Positions 1 to 6,811 of a stretch of DNA of 8,564 nucleotides are shown here, one piece after another. The notes beneath the pieces were generated by a model. That model was given only the letters and a program-made list of their open reading frames with translations. It searched no databases and was not told where the DNA came from. Each line of letters starts with the position of its first letter. Positions within the stretch are counted from its first letter, which is position 1. The position numbers and the translations under genes are program-made. The DNA is from Clostridia bacterium (GTDB taxonomy: Bacteria > Bacillota > Clostridia > Christensenellales > Aristaeellaceae), in NCBI GenBank assembly GCA_030526935.1, contig JAUNBY010000117.1, forward strand, positions 1-8,564, given 5' to 3'.

Positions 1-811
1 CCGGCTTTATAGGTTCCGTTGAAACCACGTCCAAACCCGCCGCGTAAACCTTTCCTGAATTGAGCGCCTGCGCCAGATCTTCCTCGACGATGAGCGGTCC
101 GCGGCTGTTGTTAAGAATTATAACCCCGTCCTTCATCCTGGCGATGTTTTCTTTATTAATAATGCCCTGCGTTTCCGGGAAAAGAGGGCAGTGAAGAGAT
201 ATTACGTCGGATGTCGCCAGAAGTTCGTCGATTTTAACATACTTTGCTATGGCGCGGCCGGATTCGTTTTCAAAGCTGTCGCAGGCTATGACGTTCATGC
301 CCAAGGCCTTTGCTATGCGCCCCGTCACCTGTCCTATGCGTCCAAAGCCTATGATTCCCATTGTCTTTCCGGCAAGCTCTATAAGCGGGTAATCCCAGAA
401 GCAGAAATCAGGGCATGCGCTCCAGCGCCCCTCATATACCGCGTCGGAATGCCTTTGCACGTGATGGCATATTTCAAGCAGCATCGCTATGGCGAACTGG
501 CCAACGGCGTCGGTTCCGTAGGTTGGGATATTTGCGACTGGGATGCCTTTTTCCTTCGCCGCCTGTGTATCGACGACGTTGTATCCCGTCGCCAGCACGC
601 CTATGAACTGAACCTGCGCACAGGCGTCGAGCGTTTCCCGTGTAATTGGCGTCTTATTTGTATAGACGATTTGAGCGTCGCCGATGCGTTTTACAATATC
701 CTCGGTTGATGTGCGGTCGTATACTGTAAGCTGTCCAAGCTTTTCAAGTCCTTCCCAGCTCAAATCGCCGGGATTCTCCGTGTAGCCATCGAGTACAACG
801 ATCTTTAACAT
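1..811 (-). CDS. D-2-hydroxyacid dehydrogenase (glycerate/hydroxypyruvate reductase-like), C-terminus outside the window
   Basis: This is an NAD(P)-dependent D-isomer 2-hydroxyacid dehydrogenase, expected to interconvert a 2-oxoacid such as hydroxypyruvate or glyoxylate with its D-2-hydroxyacid in the cytoplasm. The reading frame is open from an ATG at 809-811 to the left edge, giving 270 residues; the family is usually 310-330, so about 50 are missing. The Rossmann motif GFGRIG is at residues 155-160, followed by an acidic residue (D178) at the end of the next strand, which suggests NAD preference. The substrate-binding and catalytic Arg is in LNNSRG (R237), and the catalytic acid partner is in DVVSTEP (D261, E266). 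The catalytic His expected near residue 285 lies beyond the edge. The N-terminal pattern LDGYTENPGDLSW and the stretch ATGYNVVD are typical of the glycerate dehydrogenase subgroup. GGAGGCG at 818-824 lies 6 bases before the ATG. It is the last visible gene of the row, 145 bases after the deaminase. Exact substrate is uncertain. Confidence 0.9.
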   Translation of the reverse strand, partial: MLKIVVLDGYTENPGDLSWEGLEKLGQLTVYDRTSTEDIVKRIGDAQIVYTNKTPITRETLDACAQVQFIGVLATGYNVVDTQAAKEKGIPVANIPTYGTDAVGQFAIAMLLEICHHVQRHSDAVYEGRWSACPDFCFWDYPLIELAGKTMGIIGFGRIGQVTGRIAKALGMNVIACDSFENESGRAIAKYVKIDELLATSDVISLHCPLFPETQGIINKENIARMKDGVIILNNSRGPLIVEEDLAQALNSGKVYAAGLDVVSTEPIKP

Positions 812-857
812 TATATTCGCCTCCATGGTTGTGTAGTTTAACTCGTCGCCCGTTTTC

Positions 858-882
858 GGAATTCCAGGGGGGTCAAACCCCC
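858..882. other. Short dyads in the deaminase-dehydrogenase gap
   Basis: The 145-base gap at 812-956 contains a G5/C5 inverted repeat (868-872 with 878-882, loop TCAAA) beside an 8-base palindrome GGAATTCC (858-865). On the minus strand the hairpin is not followed by a T-run, so it is not a standard intrinsic terminator. It could be a weak RNA hairpin, a protein-binding site or a remnant of a small repeat. I see no convincing -35/-10 pair for a separate promoter in this gap. Confidence 0.35.
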
Positions 883-956
883 GTCGAAACAGCTTCGCAA
901 AATAACTCCCCGTCGCAAAACCGCATCACGCGCCGGTCGCACTTATCGCGTTACAA

Positions 957-2315
957 TTATATTGCGCCTGACAGACCGCCCGCAAGCGCGTTGGCTTTGC
1001 GGAAGATTTCTTCTTCGTCGGCGTTGACGAGATGTCCGTCCTCGCAGATGACGCGTCCGGCAACTATGGTATACTTCACCGGACGGGCGTATCCCACGGT
1101 GGCGAGAAGCGATTTGTAATCGCCAAGCGTCCCGGCGAAGTCGGGGGAATCGACGTCTATCAGGAACATATCAGCCGCCATGCCGGGTGAAAGGCTGCCC
1201 ACATAGTCCATGCCCAGAACGTCGGCTCCGCCCCTTGTGGCTATCTTGAGCATGTCGTAGCCGGTGGGGGAGAGGTTTGACCAGTTAAGCCGCGCCATGA
1301 GATAGGCTATTCTGATTTCGCTCAGAAGGTTTGAACAGTCGTTGCTTGCGCTTCCGTCGACGGCGAGGGCAACGGGTACGCCGTATTTTAACATGTCGGG
1401 CAGGCGGCATACGCCCGAAGACAGTTTCATATTAGACGCCGGGCAGTGAGCGACGCCGGTTTTGGTTTTCGCCAGGCGAAGTATTTCGTCGTCGTTAAAA
1501 TGTATGCCGTGTGCGAACCATACGTCGGAGCCTGTCCAGCCGAGCGACTCCATATAATCGAGAGGTCTCATGCCGACCTTTTGAACGCAGAAATCCTCCT
1601 CGTCCTTCGTTTCGCAAAGGTGGGTATGCAATCTCACGCCCAGCTTTCGGGCGAGCGCCGCTGATTCTCTGAGCAGGTCGGCTGTAACGCTGAACGGCGA
1701 GCAGGGAGCCAGGGCGACGCGGCGCGTTGAAAAGCGCGAGGGGTCGTGATATAGCCTGACGAGACGTTCGCTGTCCTTTAAAATCTCGTCGGTCGATTGC
1801 ACAAGCTCATCCGGCGGAAGGCCTCCCTGCGATTCCCCGAGCGACATACTTCCGCGAGTGGCGTAAAAGCGCGCCCCAAGAAGGGACGCCGCCTCAAACT
1901 GCGCGTCGATAAAGCCGGAGCTTCCGACGCGCGGAAATACGTAATGGTGATCCATAACGGTCGTGCAGCCGTATCTTATAAGTTCCCCCATTCCCGTCAG
2001 GGCGGAATAGTACACGTGCTCCCGCGTCAGCCCCTTCCACAACTGATAAAGGGTCTTGAGCCAGTCGAAAAGCTCCATGTTCTGAACCTGGGGAAGATTG
2101 CGGGTGAAGGTTTGATACAGATGGTGGTGAGTATTGACAAGTCCCGGATAGACGACGAGATTCTTCGCGTCTATAACCACGTCCGCGTCGCGCTCGGGAG
2201 CCTGTATTTCCTTTATAACGCCGTCCTCGGCGTAGAGGTTGGCGCCGGCATAGACGCTGTCGCAATCGTCCGCCGTTACTATCGCGCGGGCGTTCTTTAT
2301 CAATAGTGAAGACAT
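957..2315 (-). CDS. Amidohydrolase, probable 8-oxoguanine deaminase
   Basis: This is a cytoplasmic metal-dependent aminohydrolase of 452 residues, the normal length for the family (TrzN/AtzA/SsnA-like branch of the amidohydrolase superfamily). The metal site is intact: HxH at 63-65 in NTHHHLYQ, H232 and catalytic E235 in HTHLCET, H269 in FAHGIHF, and D320 in AVDGSASND. Several blocks match what I remember of the characterised Pseudomonas 8-oxoguanine deaminase: DHHYVFP (122-128), TRGSMSLG (153-160), ALAPCSPFSVT (201-211), CETKDEEDFC (234-243) and CPASNMKLSSGVC (291-303). The predicted reaction is hydrolytic deamination of 8-oxoguanine to urate and ammonia; related purine, pterin or triazine substrates cannot be excluded. 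The start at 2315 has AGGTGA at 2319-2324, overlapping the TAG stop of the preceding small gene only 7 bases away, which points to translational coupling. The enzyme sits downstream of a secreted nucleotidase and an importer, fitting purine scavenging. Confidence 0.88.
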   Translation of the reverse strand: MSSLLIKNARAIVTADDCDSVYAGANLYAEDGVIKEIQAPERDADVVIDAKNLVVYPGLVNTHHHLYQTFTRNLPQVQNMELFDWLKTLYQLWKGLTREHVYYSALTGMGELIRYGCTTVMDHHYVFPRVGSSGFIDAQFEAASLLGARFYATRGSMSLGESQGGLPPDELVQSTDEILKDSERLVRLYHDPSRFSTRRVALAPCSPFSVTADLLRESAALARKLGVRLHTHLCETKDEEDFCVQKVGMRPLDYMESLGWTGSDVWFAHGIHFNDDEILRLAKTKTGVAHCPASNMKLSSGVCRLPDMLKYGVPVALAVDGSASNDCSNLLSEIRIAYLMARLNWSNLSPTGYDMLKIATRGGADVLGMDYVGSLSPGMAADMFLIDVDSPDFAGTLGDYKSLLATVGYARPVKYTIVAGRVICEDGHLVNADEEEIFRKANALAGGLSGAI

Positions 2316-2322
2316 ATTTCAC

Positions 2323-2685
2323 CTACCACGAAGTTATTCGGTTCCATAAATCGCCGAAGTAATCGCCGACCTTCGGAGCGGTTTCCGCGGCCCAATCGCT
2401 TATGACGCCGGCGAGCCTTTCGGCCTCGGGAGCCGCCTGTTCAACCCAGCCCTTGACGGTATCCGCCACGTTATCGACAACTTCTTTTCCGTCGTTCTCG
2501 ATGGTTCCCTTGACGGACTCGTACAGATCGCTTGAGGCCGCGGCGACGCTTGATCCAAAGTTTTTGAAGGCATTGGAGATGCCGTCGCCGAACTCGCTGA
2601 GGTCAGAGCCTATGTCCTGTGCCGACGCAGGGAGCGAACAGATGAGCATAGTTATTAAAGCCGCAAGACAGATAAATCGTTTCAT
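2323..2685 (-). CDS. Small secreted acidic protein of unknown function
   Basis: I do not recognise this 120-residue protein. Residues 1-22 form a clear signal peptide: a basic start (MKRF), a hydrophobic core, and a Sec cleavage site after PASA (A22). Cys16 is not in a good lipobox (it is preceded by Leu-Ile, with no small residue at -1), so lipidation is unlikely. The mature part of about 98 residues has no Cys, is rich in Ala, Asp, Glu, Ser and Gly, has a net charge of about -11 by hand count, and looks mostly amphipathic-helical, with Trp residues near the end (including the last residue). The reading frame extends upstream to 2796, but the ATG at 2685 is chosen because AGGAAAAGGG (2691-2700) lies 5 bases before it and the signal peptide begins there. 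It stops 7 bases before the deaminase start. It could be an accessory or envelope protein for the importer, but nothing in the sequence proves that. Confidence 0.8.
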   Translation of the reverse strand: MKRFICLAALITMLICSLPASAQDIGSDLSEFGDGISNAFKNFGSSVAAASSDLYESVKGTIENDGKEVVDNVADTVKGWVEQAAPEAERLAGVISDWAAETAPKVGDYFGDLWNRITSW

Positions 2686-2714
2686 ATGAACCCTTTTCCT
2701 TTCATAAACCGGAC

Positions 2715-2730
2715 TGGCGGGCAGCCGCCA
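2715..2730. other. GC-rich hairpin ahead of the small secreted protein gene
   Basis: A 6-bp perfect stem (2715-2720 with 2725-2730) closes a 4-base loop, 30 bases before the ATG of the small secreted protein and 14 bases before its ribosome binding site. It would lie in the leader of that gene. No T-run follows on the minus strand, so it is not a terminator. It may simply be chance in GC-rich sequence or may affect mRNA stability. Confidence 0.35.
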
Positions 2731-2770
2731 CCATAGCGCAATATGATGATGCTTGACTAATGACGCAGTC

Positions 2771-2797
2771 TGTGTGGAGCGCATTGCACTCCACACA
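2771..2797. other. 9-bp inverted repeat between ATPase and small secreted protein genes
   Basis: Two perfect 9-base arms (2771-2779 TGTGTGGAG and 2789-2797) are separated by a 9-base loop; inside it, one mismatch is followed by two further pairs. It lies in the 189-base gap 2686-2874, about 77 bases after the ATPase stop. On the minus strand the bases after the stem are not T-rich, so a classical intrinsic terminator is unlikely. It could be an mRNA-stabilising or processing hairpin that sets different levels of transporter and downstream mRNA, or a dyad operator. No strong promoter is visible between it and the small gene. Confidence 0.55.
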
Positions 2798-2874
2798 CGC
2801 AGCTGTCATTGCGGTTCGAGAGTTGGTCGTCAGTCCGCGCGTTCAACCGGCGTTCCCTCTCAAGATGCGAGAAG

Positions 2875-3951
2875 TCAGGTCAATATCTTCAATTCCTCGT
2901 CTTCCGTCTTGTCAAACACTATGAACTCGCGAAGGCCGACGTAGAGCGTCTTTCCTTTCGCGGGTATGGCGCGTTCGCCGGAGGGAACGACTACGCGAAG
3001 CATTGTATCCCCAAGCATCACGCGGCAGTCGTAAACGTCGCCGAGGTAAAAGCTCGATAAGAGCGTACCCGTGAGATAAGGCATGTCACCGGGCGGGGAG
3101 TCGAGCATAACGGCGTTTTCGGGACGGACGGCTAAGGTGACTTCGCCCTTTTTATCGCCGTCATAGGCGACTTTTTGTCCGTTCGCCACGGTTATATATC
3201 TGTCCGCTGCGACGCCCGGAAGGAAATCGACCTTGCCGACGAAATCCGCGACAAAGCGGTTCACAGGCCTGCGGTAGACGTCCTCGGGAGAGCCGACCTG
3301 CTGGACGATGCCGGCGTTTATGACGAATATCCTGTCCGACATGGCCATGGCTTCGGTCTGGTCGTGGGTCACGTAGACGACCGAAATGCCCAAAGTGCGC
3401 TGTATCTCCTTAATTTCAAAGCGCATACTCTCGCGCAACTTGGCGTCGAGGTTCGAAAGCGGCTCGTCCAAAAGGAGCAGGCGCGGCTCGGCCACGAGCG
3501 CCCTGGCGAGGGCGACGCGCTGCTGTTGTCCGCCAGATAGCTGCGAAGGTATTCGCTTCGCGTACTGGCTCAAGTGCACTATCTCAAGAACCCTGTCTAC
3601 GTTTTTGCGTATGTCCGCCGAGGATTTCTTGGCGATTTTCAGCGGATACGCCACGTTGTCGAATACGTTCATGTGCGGCCACACCGCGTAGGACTGAAAG
3701 ACCATGCCGATTCCGCGGCGCTCCGGGGGAACGAATGTATTCGGCCCCGATACGAGCTGATCGTCGATATATACCTCGCCGGTAGTGGGCTTTTCAAATC
3801 CCGCGATTATCCTCAGCATCGTCGTCTTCCCGCAGCCGGAGGGGCCGAGAAGGGTTATAAACTCGCCCTGCTCGAATTTCTCGTTAAACTCGCGCAAAAC
3901 GACGTTGGTTCCAAAAGTCTTTGAGACGTTTTTGATCGTAATTGTCGCCAT
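2875..3951 (-). CDS. ABC transporter ATP-binding protein, iron/phosphonate/sugar-phosphate import family
   Basis: This is the nucleotide-binding subunit that powers the importer from the cytoplasmic face of the membrane. At 358 residues it has the usual length for the FbpC/PhnT/PotA-like class. All ATPase motifs are present: Walker A GPSGCGKT (36-43), Q-loop VFQSYAVWPHM (Q86), signature LSGGQQQ (138-144), Walker B LLLLDEP (158-164), D-loop SNLDA (166-170) and H-loop H196. After about residue 240 comes a TOBE-type regulatory/specificity domain containing LAVRPENAV (273-281). The ATG at 3951 is preceded by AAGGGG, which begins inside the TAA stop of the permease gene (12-base gap), so translation of the two is probably coupled. 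It must work with the permease and binding protein upstream; the substrate cannot be read from this subunit. Confidence 0.95.
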   Translation of the reverse strand: MATITIKNVSKTFGTNVVLREFNEKFEQGEFITLLGPSGCGKTTMLRIIAGFEKPTTGEVYIDDQLVSGPNTFVPPERRGIGMVFQSYAVWPHMNVFDNVAYPLKIAKKSSADIRKNVDRVLEIVHLSQYAKRIPSQLSGGQQQRVALARALVAEPRLLLLDEPLSNLDAKLRESMRFEIKEIQRTLGISVVYVTHDQTEAMAMSDRIFVINAGIVQQVGSPEDVYRRPVNRFVADFVGKVDFLPGVAADRYITVANGQKVAYDGDKKGEVTLAVRPENAVMLDSPPGDMPYLTGTLLSSFYLGDVYDCRVMLGDTMLRVVVPSGERAIPAKGKTLYVGLREFIVFDKTEDEELKILT

Positions 3952-3963
3952 CGATATTTCCCC

Positions 3964-5673
3964 TTAAATTGAGAATTCGCCCTTGGTTATGCGGTTCATG
4001 ACCACATTGAGAATAACGACCACCAGCAGTATGCCAAACGCCATGGCGGACGCCTGCTGCTGAGAGGTGTACGTCCAGTATTCGTACAGCTGGAAGCCAA
4101 TGGTCTTCGTATCCCTTGAGTACAACAACGCCGACATGGACAGTTCATAAAAGCTCGGGATGAATATCAAAAACCAGCCGGCGGCGATGGACGGGAATAT
4201 AAGCGGTATCGTTATCCGCCTCATGGTTCCAAGCCAACTCGCGCCCGACACTTGCGAACTTTCCTCGAGGGATACATGTATCTGGCTCATGGCCGAAACG
4301 ACCGTCCTCATGCCCATCATAAGGTACTTGATAAGATAGGCGATTATCATTATCGAGGCGGTGTTGTAGATATTGATGCCGAACTTTCCGGTCATGGTCA
4401 TTATAAGGCCCAGCGCTATGACCACCGACGGCGTTCCGGACCCAAGCGTTATCAGAAAATCTGGTATCTTCCGACCCTTTACGCGCGTCCTTTGCAACAG
4501 ATACGCCATCGCGCATGCTATCAATATGCCTATGGTCGCGGTGATAACGCCGAAGATTATCGAGTTCCAAAGGCTTTGAAGCACGTCTTCGCGCGCGAAT
4601 ATCTTCGTCCAGTGATCGGTCGTGAAGTTACCGGCATCTAATATGCCCTTGCCTAGATTCTTCTTAAACGACGTCGCCAGTATCGTGGTGAAGGGAAGCA
4701 GTATCACGAGGCAGGCGAACAGGCTTACGATTATCGTAAGCGGCGCGCGCCATTTGCCAAGATCTACGATATTGGGTCTCGTCGATTTGCCCGACACCGT
4801 TATATACTGTTTCTTTGCGATAACCACGTCCGATATGTACAAGACGATTATCGCGACCACCATCAAAAACACCGACAGGCCGACCGCGTCGTTTATGCCG
4901 TCGGTGCCAAGACCCATATACTCGATGATTCGCGTCGTCACCGTATGCACCTTACCCGGCGCTCCGATTATCGAGGGAATGCCGTAACAGGAGGCGGCGC
5001 ATACGAACACAAGAAGCGCTCCGGCTATGAGGCTTGGCGTCATCATCGGCATGGTGATCGTGAACACGGTCTTGATGGGCGACGCCCCGGCGATGCGCGC
5101 GGCTTCCTCGAGAGAGGGATCCATCTTCTCCATCGCGCGCGATATGGTTATAAAGGCATAGGGATAGTAAAACGTCGTCAGAACCCATATAAGCCCCGCG
5201 AGGGTGTATATGTTCATGGGGCCGACATTGGCTTCGATGTTAAACATCGTGCGAAGAAGTACGTTTATGGTTCCGACGTTTCTATTGAGCAACCGAAGCC
5301 AGGCCATCGCGCCGACATACGGCGGAACCATATAGGTCAATACGAAAAGGCTCCGGAAGAATTTTTTCCCGTATAAATTCGTTCGCCCTACGAGCCACGC
5401 CAGCGGAAACGCCAGTATCGTTCCGAAGACCATGGTCATGCTGGCCGCGATCAGCGTGTTTGTGAGCGCGCCCCAGTTCATTTCGTAGGTGTATATTCTC
5501 TCAAATGTGGACAGTGAAAACGCGTCGTTTGGAAAGAACGCCTTGAAAACAAGATATACCAGAGGGAATACCTGAAAGACAACCATGAACGCGACGATCG
5601 CCAGTATAATAACCCACTTGGGATCGAATCTGTGCCTGGCGGCGCGCCCTTCTAATGAAGCGGTATTGGTCAT
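3964..5673 (-). CDS. ABC transporter permease, fused double-domain (FbpB/AfuB type)
   Basis: This 569-residue integral membrane protein contains two homologous permease units in one chain, as in FbpB, AfuB and related importers. About 12 membrane segments can be seen: six in residues 20-285 and six in 311-562. Each half ends its core with the cytoplasmic coupling (EAA) loop that docks on the ATPase: SLEEAARIAGASPIKTVF (187-204) and SLEESSQVSGASWLG (468-482). Because both halves are in one protein, no second permease gene is needed, and none is present. The ATG at 5673 has AGGAGC at 5682-5687. A 74-base gap with a hairpin separates it from the binding-protein gene, and 12 bases separate it from the ATPase. 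The substrate path is probably for the ligand of the neighbouring binding protein; the identity of that ligand is open. Confidence 0.95.
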   Translation of the reverse strand: MTNTASLEGRAARHRFDPKWVIILAIVAFMVVFQVFPLVYLVFKAFFPNDAFSLSTFERIYTYEMNWGALTNTLIAASMTMVFGTILAFPLAWLVGRTNLYGKKFFRSLFVLTYMVPPYVGAMAWLRLLNRNVGTINVLLRTMFNIEANVGPMNIYTLAGLIWVLTTFYYPYAFITISRAMEKMDPSLEEAARIAGASPIKTVFTITMPMMTPSLIAGALLVFVCAASCYGIPSIIGAPGKVHTVTTRIIEYMGLGTDGINDAVGLSVFLMVVAIIVLYISDVVIAKKQYITVSGKSTRPNIVDLGKWRAPLTIIVSLFACLVILLPFTTILATSFKKNLGKGILDAGNFTTDHWTKIFAREDVLQSLWNSIIFGVITATIGILIACAMAYLLQRTRVKGRKIPDFLITLGSGTPSVVIALGLIMTMTGKFGINIYNTASIMIIAYLIKYLMMGMRTVVSAMSQIHVSLEESSQVSGASWLGTMRRITIPLIFPSIAAGWFLIFIPSFYELSMSALLYSRDTKTIGFQLYEYWTYTSQQQASAMAFGILLVVVILNVVMNRITKGEFSI

Positions 5674-5700
5674 TTACTTCGCTCCTACGCAATTAGTATG

Positions 5701-5739
5701 AAACAATAAGGGATCGGCGGCGGGAAGCCGTCGATCCCT
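5701..5739 (-). terminator. Intercistronic hairpin with U-rich tail after the binding-protein gene
   Basis: Arms AGGGATCG (5709-5716) and CGATCCCT (5732-5739) pair perfectly, then one position is a mismatch in the minus-strand RNA (G·T on the plus strand), then CGGC (5718-5721) pairs with GCCG (5727-5730) around a 5-base loop. On the minus strand the stem is followed by TATTGTTT. It starts 9 bases after the binding-protein stop. The imperfect T-run suggests partial termination or 3'-end protection, letting more binding protein than permease and ATPase be made, as is common for importer operons. Confidence 0.6.
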
Positions 5740-5747
5740 CGATAGAC

Positions 5748-6767
5748 TTAGCCTACCGTTACCTTCTCCTGGAACATGGTGCGAATGCTCTCGCGCTCGG
5801 TGTAGCACTTGACCCAATCGACGCCGATGTCCTTCTCGATGAGCTCCACGGAATTCATGCCGTCATAGGGCTCTTTCGGGAAATCGGTTATGACGGAATG
5901 CATCCAGCCGCTGACGATATAGCCCTGTCCTTCGTCGGACATGAGCCACTCGGTGATCTTCTCGCAGGCGGCGATGTTGTTGTTGGCGCTGCGGTCGGCG
6001 GCTACGGTCATGACGGTGGAGGGGATGAGCACGTCGCCGTCCTCGGGGCAGAACCACTCGAGGGTGGAGCCTTCTTCTTCGCGCTTTTTGAGCACGGATT
6101 CCTCAAGGATCATTATGACGCTGCACTCGCCGGTCTCAAGCTTCGCGAGAGCTGAGGAACCGGACTCGATCATGACGTCCTGATTGCCAAGCGCGTCGAA
6201 GTATTCCTCGCCGTACTTGTCGAGAAGTCCAACTATGGTCGCCATCGCGGTGCCGCTGGTGAGGGGGTTGGACATGGAGATCATGCCCGCCGCGGACGTG
6301 TCGTAGGCGAAATCATAGAACGTGCGCGGTATATCGGCTATATCGTACATATCGGGATTGTAGGCCAGACCCATCGCGCACACGCGTATCGGATACCAGT
6401 AACCTTCCTCGTCGTACTCGAAGCGCAGATCCTGCGCGCGGTCGAGTATGTAGGGATGCAGCCATCCGCCCTCTTTAAGCTCTATGGAGTAGGCGGGCTC
6501 GGCGACCAACATCATGTCGCAGCCCAGAACGCCCGTTTCCATTTCGCCGGCGAGCTTGGTCTGAAGGGTTCCGGTTCCGCCGTAGAAGAACTCTACGTCG
6601 CAATTCGGGAACTCGGCTTCGAGAGCCGCGTCCATCAGATCGATTACATCCTGATACATCGAGGTGTAGATGACGACCTTGCCGGTCACACCCTCGTCGA
6701 CGGCCAGGCCCGCTCCGGCGGACAGGGCTATCAGCAAAGCGAGAAGCAGTGTAACGATTTTCTTCAT
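5748..6767 (-). CDS. Extracellular solute-binding protein of the iron/phosphonate/sugar-phosphate ABC importer family
   Basis: This exported protein captures the substrate and hands it to the permease. Residues 1-22 form a signal peptide (MKK, hydrophobic core, cleavage after GLA) with no Cys near the cleavage site, so it is probably a soluble periplasmic or secreted protein, not a lipoprotein. The mature part of about 317 residues has the fold pattern of the FbpA/AfuA/PhnS-like class: VVIYTSMYQD (31-40) at the first strand, YGGTGTLQTKL (62-72), CDMMLVAEP (83-91), MSNPLTSGTA (165-174) and WLMSDEGQGYIV (274-285). Ferric-ion binders usually carry two adjacent Tyr in the C-terminal half; none occurs here, and the comparable stretch reads ILEESVLKK (220-228). 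An organic, possibly phosphorylated, ligand is therefore more likely than iron. The ATG at 6767 has a strong GGAGGT at 6774-6779, and the gene begins 44 bases after the nucleotidase stop. Confidence 0.92.
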   Translation of the reverse strand: MKKIVTLLLALLIALSAGAGLAVDEGVTGKVVIYTSMYQDVIDLMDAALEAEFPNCDVEFFYGGTGTLQTKLAGEMETGVLGCDMMLVAEPAYSIELKEGGWLHPYILDRAQDLRFEYDEEGYWYPIRVCAMGLAYNPDMYDIADIPRTFYDFAYDTSAAGMISMSNPLTSGTAMATIVGLLDKYGEEYFDALGNQDVMIESGSSALAKLETGECSVIMILEESVLKKREEEGSTLEWFCPEDGDVLIPSTVMTVAADRSANNNIAACEKITEWLMSDEGQGYIVSGWMHSVITDFPKEPYDGMNSVELIEKDIGVDWVKCYTERESIRTMFQEKVTVG

Positions 6768-6789
6768 GAATTTACCTCCATTTATTTTT

Positions 6790-6807
6790 TCCCGACCCGT
6801 GCCGGGA
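6790..6807. other. Small GC dyad in the nucleotidase-binding protein gap
   Basis: Within the 44-base gap, TCCCG (6790-6794) can pair with CGGGA (6803-6807), or CCCG (6796-6799) with CGGG (6803-6806). On the minus strand it is followed by an A-rich run and the GGAGGT ribosome site, not by T, so it should not end transcription. The A-rich stretch next to the ribosome site probably favours strong translation of the binding protein. Confidence 0.35.
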
Positions 6808-6811
6808 TGGG

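Noticed and set aside
2686..2796. Upstream extension of the small secreted protein to an ATG at 2796
   Set aside because: The added 37 residues would put the signal peptide in the interior, the upstream start lies in the inverted repeat, and a good ribosome site sits directly before the ATG at 2685.
2875..6767. Iron(III) importer
   Set aside because: The subunit families fit, but the binding protein shows no adjacent Tyr pair and there are no iron-related neighbours, so a specific iron call is not supported.
6782..6807. GC dyad beside a T-run as an intrinsic terminator
   Set aside because: In the direction of the genes the stem is followed by A, not T; on the plus strand the T-run comes before the stem and no plus-strand gene is present.
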